Source: Isoetes taiwanensis
Taxonomy: Eukaryota; Streptophyta; Lycopodiopsida; Isoetales; Isoetaceae
Assembly (NCBI GenBank): GCA_021234155.1
Contig: JAJEKV010000072.1
Location: 5,433,620-5,497,619 of the forward strand
Reading direction: 5' to 3'
DNA length: 64,000 nucleotides
Below are positions 57,901 to 64,000 of this stretch, piece by piece (the first letter of the stretch is position 1; each line of letters starts with the position of its first letter). A model generated the notes under the pieces. It saw nothing but the letters and a program-made list of their open reading frames with translations, was not told the DNA's origin and made no database searches. Both the position numbers and the translations under genes were made by a program.

Positions 57901-60900
57901 AAAATCAGAATTTTATTCCGTACTATGCATTAATTACGAATTTATGAATGTCTTGCTACCGCAAAAGTCGCCCTTTACTTCTAAACCGCCACAACGGGAG
58001 GAGTACAGATCCAAACTCCATTCCATCAGTTTCCCTTGCTTCGCTTCTCAACTGCATCTTATCACCAAGTCCCAAGTGCAAAGGACCAAAACTTCGGCAC
58101 CCAAAAACGCAAAACCCCGCTAGAACCCGGCAACTCATGTGGTTTACGTTTGAGGCTCTATCCTTGTCGATTCGACTAGGACCTTGCGCCGGTCTTGACG
58201 TGGGGGGGTGTTGACGCCGAGCACGGACCCTAAAACCATCCGGGAAGCAGCTTGCCCCAAAAGTCCTCTCCCCGAAGGCCCCGGCGACGGACGGGCAACT
58301 TCCCCTCTCCTAATCGTGGATTCGCTCGCCAATGGACTCGGAACGCCGACATTGCCCTCGGGGACCAAGTTTCATGGCCAAAAGACCACCCCTCTCGAGG
58401 TAGCGCCAAACTATCTCATGTCCAACACACTCGTAGTCAATTGGCCTAGGAGGTGGTCGTTTAATCACCGCAACGTAGGGCGTAAGTGTTTCTTTCTTTG
58501 CAAAACCGACCGCCGTGCAACTTGGTCTCTAGGGTAATTTCGCCTCCCCGGTGATGTGGCGAAGTCGAATCGCCATTCCGAGCCTCCGCAATGTCCGAAC
58601 GACAAAACACTTTGGTTTCTACACCCGCCGACCGCAGACGCCATGGTTTGATAAGTTCTCACGACGGATGTTGGATTTTTGGACCTTATCGGTGACAGGC
58701 TCTTGAACGGCGGATTCAACGGCCGGATAGGGGAACCGAGATCCGGAGTGTGGTCTTTAGCGCACGGGCCCCTGGGAGCGCCGCCAGAAAGGTCGCCTCG
58801 AAACTTTTTGGGGGCTCGCCTCCTCGGGTCCTGGACTCTCCCCTCTAATGAGGTGGCCTTGCAAGGTCCCGCCTTGTTTGACTTGGGCAAGTGTGCCACC
58901 TTCCAACCAACAACAGCTGCCCTGACCGCTTCTAATGCAAACACTTTGATCTAAACCTTGTCCGAAATTTTGAAAATCGGCCTCAGATGTTGGCGATGAC
59001 TTAGGAGGCTCACGACAAAAAATCAGAATTTAATTCCGCACTATGCATTAATTACGAATTTATGAATGTCTTGCTACACGCAAAAGTCGCCTTTACTTCT
59101 AACTACCACAACGGGAGGAGTATGTGATCCAAACTCCATTCCGCCGGGCCTCCTTGCTTCGCTTCAATCAGATCTTATCACCAAGTCCCAAGGACCAAAA
59201 CTTCGACACCCAAAACGCAAACCCCGCTAGAACCTCGCAACTCATAGGGTTTACGCTTTGAGGCTCTATCCTTGTCGATTCGACTAGGACCTCGCCGGTC
59301 TTGACGAGGGGGTGTTGACGCCGAGCACGGACCCTAAAACCATCCTGGCGCCTTGCCCCAAAAGTCCTCTCCCGGCGGGCCCCGGGCGACGACGACGGCA
59401 ACTTTCCTCTCCGAATCGGATTCGCTCGCCAATGGACTCCGAACGCCGACATTGCCCCGGGGACTAAGTTTCATGGCCAAAAGACCACCCCTTCTCGAGG
59501 TAGCGCCAAACTATCTCATGTCCAACACACTCGTAGTCAATTGGCCTAGGAGGTGGTCGTCCGAATACCGCAACGAGGGCGAAGTGTTTCTTTCTTTTGC
59601 AAACCGACCGCAACTTGGTCTCTAGGGTAATTTCGCCTCCCTGACGATGTGGCGGTCGACCGCCATTCCTGAGCCTCCGCAATGTCCGAACGACAAAACA
59701 CTTTGGTTTCTACACTGGCCGACCGCAGATGCTTCAAGCGTTTGATAAGTTCTCACCTGACGGATGTTGGATTTTTTGGACCTTATCGAGACAGGCCCTT
59801 GAACGGCGGATTCAACGGCCGGATAGGGGAACCGAGATCCCGGAGTGTGGTCTTTAGCGCACGGCCCCGGGAGCTGCCAGAAAGGTCGCCTTTGGGAAAC
59901 TTTTTGGGGCTCGCCTCCCGGGGTCCTGGACTCTCCCCTCTAATGAGGTGGCCTTGCAAGGTCCCCGCCTTATTTGACTTGGGCAAGTGTGCCAGCCGGT
60001 CACCTAACAACAGTTGCCTTGGACCGCTCTAATGCAAACACTTTGATCTAAACCTTGTCCTAAAATTTTGAAAACTGGCCTCAGATGTTGGCGATGACTT
60101 AGGAAGCCTCATCGACAAAAAATCAGAATTTTATTCCGTACTATGCATTAATTACGAATTTATGAATGTCTTGCTATCGCAAAAGTCGCCTTTACTTAAA
60201 CCGCCACAACGGGAGGAGTACGATCCAAACTCCATTCCATCGGGCTTCCCTTGCTTCGCGTTTCAATCGCATCTTATCAGCCAAGTCCCAAGTGCAAAGG
60301 ACCAAAACCGGACCCAAAACGCAAAACCCCGCTAGAACCCGGCAACTCATAGGGTTTACGCCGAGGCTCTATCCTTGTCGATTCGACTAGGACCTTTGGC
60401 GCCCGCGTCTTGACGTGAGGGGGGTGTTGACGCCAGAGCACGGACCCTAAAACCATCCTAAGCGCCTTTGCCCAAAAAGTCCTCTCCCGAAGGCCCTCCC
60501 GCGACGGACGGGCAACTTCCCCCTTCTCCGAATCGTGATTCGCTCGCCAATGGACTCCGGAACATCGACATTGCCCCGGGGACCAAGTTTCATGGCCAAA
60601 AGACCACCCCCCTTCTCGAGGTAGCGCCAAACTATCTCATGTCCAACACACTCGTAGTCCCAATTGGCCTAGGAGGTGGTCGTCCGAATCCGCAAACGTA
60701 GGGCGAAGTGTTTCTTTCTTTTGCAAAACCGACCGCGGCAACTTGGTCTCTAGGGTAATTTCGCCTCCCGGACGATGTGGCTAAGTCGAATCGCCATTCC
60801 GAGCCTTCCATAATGTCCGAACGACAAAACACTTTGGTTTCTACACGGCGGCCGCAGACGCTTCACGGTTTGATAAGTTCTCCCGGGGACGGATATTGGA

Positions 60901-61310
60901 TTTTTTGGACCTTATCGAGCCGGGCCCTTGAACGAAGGGATTCAACGGTTCGGATAGGGGAACCAGATCCCGGAGTGTGGTCTTTAGCGTATGGCCCTCC
61001 TGGGAGCCGCCAGAAAGGTCAGCCTCGAAAACTTTTTGTGGCTCGCCTCTTGGGTTCCGGACTCTCCCCTCTAATGAGGCGGCCTTGCAAGGTCCTCGCC
61101 TTGTTTGACTTGGGCAAAGTGTGCCACTACCGCCCAACAATAGGTCAGCCTTGACCGCATTAATGCAAACACTTTGATCTAAACCTTGTCCGAAATTTTG
61201 AAAACTGGCATGTACGTTGGCGATGACTTAAGAAGCCTGGCGACACAAAAATCAGAATTTAATTCCTTACTATGCATTAATTACGAATTTATGAATGTCT
61301 TGCTATTGCC
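51920..61310. repeat. 1.1-kb tandem array, about 8.4 copies, inside the CACTA element
   Basis: The marker GTTTGATAAGTTCTC occurs at 51,961, 53,073, 54,179, 55,284, 56,397, 57,523, 58,646, 59,740 and 60,868, giving units of 1112, 1106, 1105, 1113, 1126, 1123, 1094 and 1128 bp and a final partial of about 440 bp. Long stretches are identical between units (for example TTAATTACGAATTTATGAAT and the CCAAACTATCTCATGTCCAA block). Differences are 1-4 base indels concentrated in GC-rich words such as CCTGGCCGG/CGGCCGG. No rRNA, tRNA or protein-coding pattern is seen; the longest frames are about 100-160 codons and not conserved between units. Confidence 0.95.
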
Positions 61311-61790
61311 CAACAACAAACCCTAGACCGCTCCAATGCTACCTATTTGATCAGAACTTTATCCGGAAATTCTAAAAATTTGCCTATATGCCGGGGATGA
61401 CATAGGAAGCCAACCGACAAAAAATCAGAATTTAATTCCATACTATGCATTAATTACGAATTTATGAAGCATGAATGCAAAAGAACGATAACTAAAAAAA
61501 TTTCTCGCGATCGAAAAAGGTGGAATTTTGACAAGCTTGCAACGTGATGCGGTGCGGACATGAGAAAAAACATTTCACTAGGATATGCAAGTGTTGGTGC
61601 ACGATGAAATAGCTCCGAGTCTTCCGAGCTCACATGCCGCCACAAAAGTTCTCTTTACGGCGGCCCCGGCGATGGACGAGCAATTTCCCCTCTCAAAACC
61701 ATGATTTGGCTCTTCCAATGGACTCGAGAATATCGACATTACCCTGGGGACCAACTTTCGTGGCCAGAAGACCACCCTTGTTCTCCAAAA
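61311..61790. repeat. Diverged edge copies of the 1.1-kb repeat
   Basis: After the last good unit, CCCAACAACAAA...TGACATAGGAAGCC...TTAATTACGAATTTATGAAG (61,311-61,467) is a diverged copy of an inner part of the unit. 61,620-61,780 (AGTTCTCT...CCAATGGACTCGAG...GGGGACCAACTTTCGTGGCC) is another. Older, diverged units at an array edge are typical when homogenisation acts mainly in the centre. Confidence 0.75.
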
Positions 61791-61803
61791 AGAACAAAGT
61801 ACA

Positions 61804-62079
61804 CTAGACGCCCAAATAGGCGTCCCGCGCGGCGCGTCCGCGTAGCGGCGTCCGCGACGCCGACGCCACGCCGCCTAAAAGTGACGCCGCGATCGCGGCG
61901 TGGTGCACCCGGCGTGGCAGACCGCCACGTCCACGATTGTCGACGTCGCACCACACGCCGCATCGCGGCGTTCCGCGACGATGGCGTCGCATTGGCGTCG
62001 CGATGGTCACGCGTTATTTGGCGGCGTCCGCACGCACGCCGCAAAGCCCACGTCGCTAAATGTCCATTCTCTTGTTGTG
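61804..62079. repeat. Right subterminal CGACG-rich region of the CACTA element
   Basis: About 275 bp of dense CGTCG/GCGGCG words, mirrored in style at the left end (49,671-49,890), ending in CTTGTTGTG. CpG is extremely frequent, unusual for methylated plant transposon DNA, where CpG usually decays. Confidence 0.75.
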
Positions 62080-62250
62080 GATAACGCAATGTCCTAGTAA
62101 TGTTTTAAAAATATTACCTTAGAGTAATTCTAATAATTGTGTAAGTATAATAGTAATAAATTGTATGCATCAAGTTGGTTGCGGGGACGTGAAGAGCCCA
62201 AGGTGGGAGACTCACGATCGCAAAGGGCGACATCAATTCAAGGTGGGGAA

Positions 62251-63816
62251 TGTGGCGTTCCAAAGATAACATACGGTATAAATACGTTATATTATCTTAG
62301 ACCGCGCCACTAGTACATGTCGACTGCAGGGCGACATGTACACGGCAAATAAAGGGGTAGTACCCTAGGGTACCGACCTTGTGAACCATTATATGTTGCA
62401 CATGTTAAAGCAACATGTGAATATAATCCCTTTTTGCCACGTGGCAATGACCCATTGACCAAAAAGGACCAGCCCTAAATTAAATGGGGATAAAGGGCAT
62501 AAACCCTAAAAGGGAAACCCTTTCGGTTCGACCCAAGTCTCTGGATTGAGCGGTGAGGATGCATTTCACCGAACGGGGAGCATAGAAGTCGGATCTCGGG
62601 TTGTAGCTTCGATCCAAGATCGGCAGACCGAGATCGGCGGATGGACGCTTTTAGAGGAGTGGGAGCCACCAAGATGCGGGTGGGTGGTTGATTCAATAGG
62701 TAGATCCGAAGTTATCGCCCTCTTTCCGTGGGTTTAGCATCCATTCTTAGCTATAGGCTTACCCCTACGACCTAAGAATGATAGACACTAACAAAGGAAC
62801 CTAACCATGTATGATTAGGTAGATTAGAATAGATGTATTCTATTATTTTCAGTTCTTTGTGATGATGTTTTGACATTCTATGCCCACTCTTGTGTATTGG
62901 GAAGGGGGGTAGAGACCCGAGAGCCCAAGTAGTTGTATGATCCTAGTTTTAGCCCATTAATTCCCAATTAATGCGGCACATTGCATAAGAGCCCGCCTCG
63001 GCCGCGGTGGCGGAGCTAGACCGGTGACAAGGGAGGGCATGTCTAATCACGGTTGATCCAACCGGCGGCGAACGACGGGACGCTGCGAGATAGGCCTAAT
63101 GGCTTGTCATCGCTGCGTCGCGAGCAAGGCATGGGCTCGACACTCGTGGGGTGATCGTCACCTTCCGGTGAGTTGAAGTCGAATCTGGCGGTGGCTCTCT
63201 AGCTTCGCCTGTGATTGGCATGAACCTTCGGAAGGGAGTGATCCCCTCACACCTCATCGGGGCCGGGGAGATGCAACCCGATGGCGGTAGCCCTCGGCTA
63301 TTCACCCTAAGGGCTTACGATTGGGGCTCCAATACTTTTCACCTATCTGCAAAAGTATGCACAGGGAGGGGCGGATGGAGTGGACTACCCAACGACCATG
63401 TTCCTATGCCCGACCAAATCCATTTGCCATGAATTCCGACTGCATTGCTATCTGGAGACCCCGAGCCGTCAGTCTATCCCCATGAGTCTGAGCCTGGGTA
63501 GGATTTCCCTATGTTATGTTGAAGTACTGATGTGTTGTTGCGACTACTTGTGATATGGTGGACCACCCTTCGAGGTGGGTATGTATTTATTGATTGATGT
63601 CATGTGCTCATGTTTTGTTTACGCTTCCGCAGCTAGGTCGATCCCGAGGGAGACGGGATGAATGACACGTCCATTCTTCCCCGTCGGGTTCTTGGCCACC
63701 ATCAGGAACCCGATGTTAGGTGGACGGCCTCCTCACATCATCGGCGATGCTTTGGTTTGAGGATGATCTCCGGTTTGTATCTGATGGGGCATCGTTATAT
63801 GAGCCGGGGCCGTCCA
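62251..63816 (+). repeat. 3' LTR of the large LTR retrotransposon
   Basis: Starts TGTGGCGTTCC right after the polypurine tract and ends near GGCCGTCCA, aligning with 40,303-41,877. The last bases differ (CCGTCCA against CTGTCACA), so the exact end is uncertain by a few bases. Long blocks (GATTAGGTAGATTAGAATAG and others) are identical to the 5' LTR. Confidence 0.85.
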
Positions 63817-64000
63817 GCCTTGGTGGCTAATGCTCTACCATTGCACCCTCCTCAGGCATCGTATCGTGTGTGGAAGTGTCACCCAAAGTAGATCCCTCAA
63901 ATTTTGTGAAATCCTGTTATGAGCTTCGGCAATTCAAGATGAGCCTCCCTCCCTGGACGGGTGGAGTCTTCGTGCCCGGGGAGGAGGGGCGTTATCCGAG
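63817..64000. other. Right flank of the LTR retrotransposon
   Basis: 184 bp with an open frame reading VANALPLHPPQASYRVWKCH and, in another frame, ELRQFKMSLPPWTGGVFVPG. If the LTR retrotransposon inserted into LINE-A, this should be the rest of LINE-A, but I cannot confirm that from the residues visible. Confidence 0.3.

Larger units (their letters stand above)
49652..62079. mobile_element. CACTA-type transposon, 12.4 kb, GAT target duplication
   Basis: The left end CACAACAAGAAAAGGGTCAT, then TTAGCGACG, is mirrored at the right end (reverse complement CACAACAAGAGAATGGACAT, then TTAGCGACG). GAT flanks both ends (49,649-49,651 and 62,080-62,082), the 3-bp duplication expected of CACTA (En/Spm) elements, whose usual terminus is CACTACAAGAAAA; here the fifth base pair context reads CACAA. 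Subterminal regions are packed with CGACG/CGTCG. No transposase was recognised; the interior is dominated by a 1.1-kb tandem array. It therefore looks non-autonomous. Confidence 0.85.
40303..63816 (+). mobile_element. LTR retrotransposon, 1.57-kb LTRs, interrupted by a CACTA element
   Basis: The LTR at 40,303-41,877 recurs as 62,251-63,816 in the same orientation. An initiator-Met-type primer-binding site follows the first LTR and a polypurine tract (CAAGGTGGGGAA, 62,239-62,250) precedes the second. Without the nested CACTA element it measures about 11.1 kb. The internal region (41,878-49,651 and 62,080-62,250) shows phased hairpins, one degenerate gag-like frame and no recognisable RT or integrase, so superfamily is unassigned. 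It may be a large non-autonomous derivative. No clear target duplication was found (GCGCG on the left, GCCTT on the right). Confidence 0.8.

Noticed and set aside
51920-61310. 1.1-kb array as ribosomal DNA, 5S genes or a gene cluster
   Set aside because: No 18S, 5.8S, 25S or 5S landmarks and no frame conserved across units; open frames of up to ~160 codons break at different places in each unit.
63817-64000. Confident resumption of LINE-A after the LTR retrotransposon
   Set aside because: The visible residues do not match LINE zinc-binding or connection motifs clearly, and no target duplication links 40,302 with 63,817.

Overview
This window is nuclear DNA of a land plant, built almost entirely from nested transposable elements around one recognisable host gene. 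The plant call rests on a gene of the chloroplast DUF1118/RIQ family with a GT-AG intron, on plant-type Copia, LINE, CACTA and MULE-like elements, and on primer-binding sites of initiator-tRNA-Met type. A Penelope-related reverse transcriptase is unusual for flowering plants. Together with the repeat density it makes a fern, lycophyte, bryophyte or gymnosperm plausible, but I cannot name the species.

Layout. 1-6.5 kb: AT-rich DNA with no convincing gene, small inverted repeats, a 105-bp dispersed duplication and a primer-binding-site-like remnant. 6.6-7.55 kb: two-exon RIQ-like gene (+) with a one-base frameshift in exon 2. 9.9-14.3 kb: a degraded LINE (LINE-C, +) with endonuclease and RT remnants, ending in A20. 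14.3-23.4 kb: a 9.1-kb element coded on the minus strand. It has two 2.26-kb direct repeats (about 99% identical), a long unrecognised ORF1 split by a 314-bp MITE, and a frameshifted Penelope-like RT. 23.8-28.1 kb: a MULE-like element with ~95-bp inverted repeats and a 9-bp target duplication, carrying a 150-bp hairpin element and a 5'-truncated LINE (LINE-B). 29.0-40.3 kb: an L1-type LINE (LINE-A, +), interrupted at 33.3 kb by a Copia element (minus) in an aberrant LTR-internal-LTR-partial-internal arrangement. 40.3-63.8 kb: an LTR retrotransposon with 1.57-kb LTRs, whose leader carries five phased hairpins. It is interrupted by a 12.4-kb CACTA-type transposon (49,652-62,079, GAT target duplication) loaded with about 8.4 copies of a 1.1-kb tandem repeat.

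Relative order of events readable from nesting: LINE-A before Copia; LTR retrotransposon before CACTA; MULE-like element before LINE-B; Penelope-like element before its MITE; LINE-C before the Penelope-like element, if the A20 tract was the target. No prokaryotic features, CRISPR arrays, rRNA genes or convincing tRNA genes are present.

Caution on sequence quality. Many coding breaks are one-base changes in homopolymers: RIQ-like exon 2, Copia gag-pol at two places, and the Penelope-like RT. Differences between copies of the 1.1-kb repeat and between the 1.57-kb LTRs cluster at GC-rich spots. Some apparent pseudogenisation may therefore be consensus error in the assembly rather than biology.
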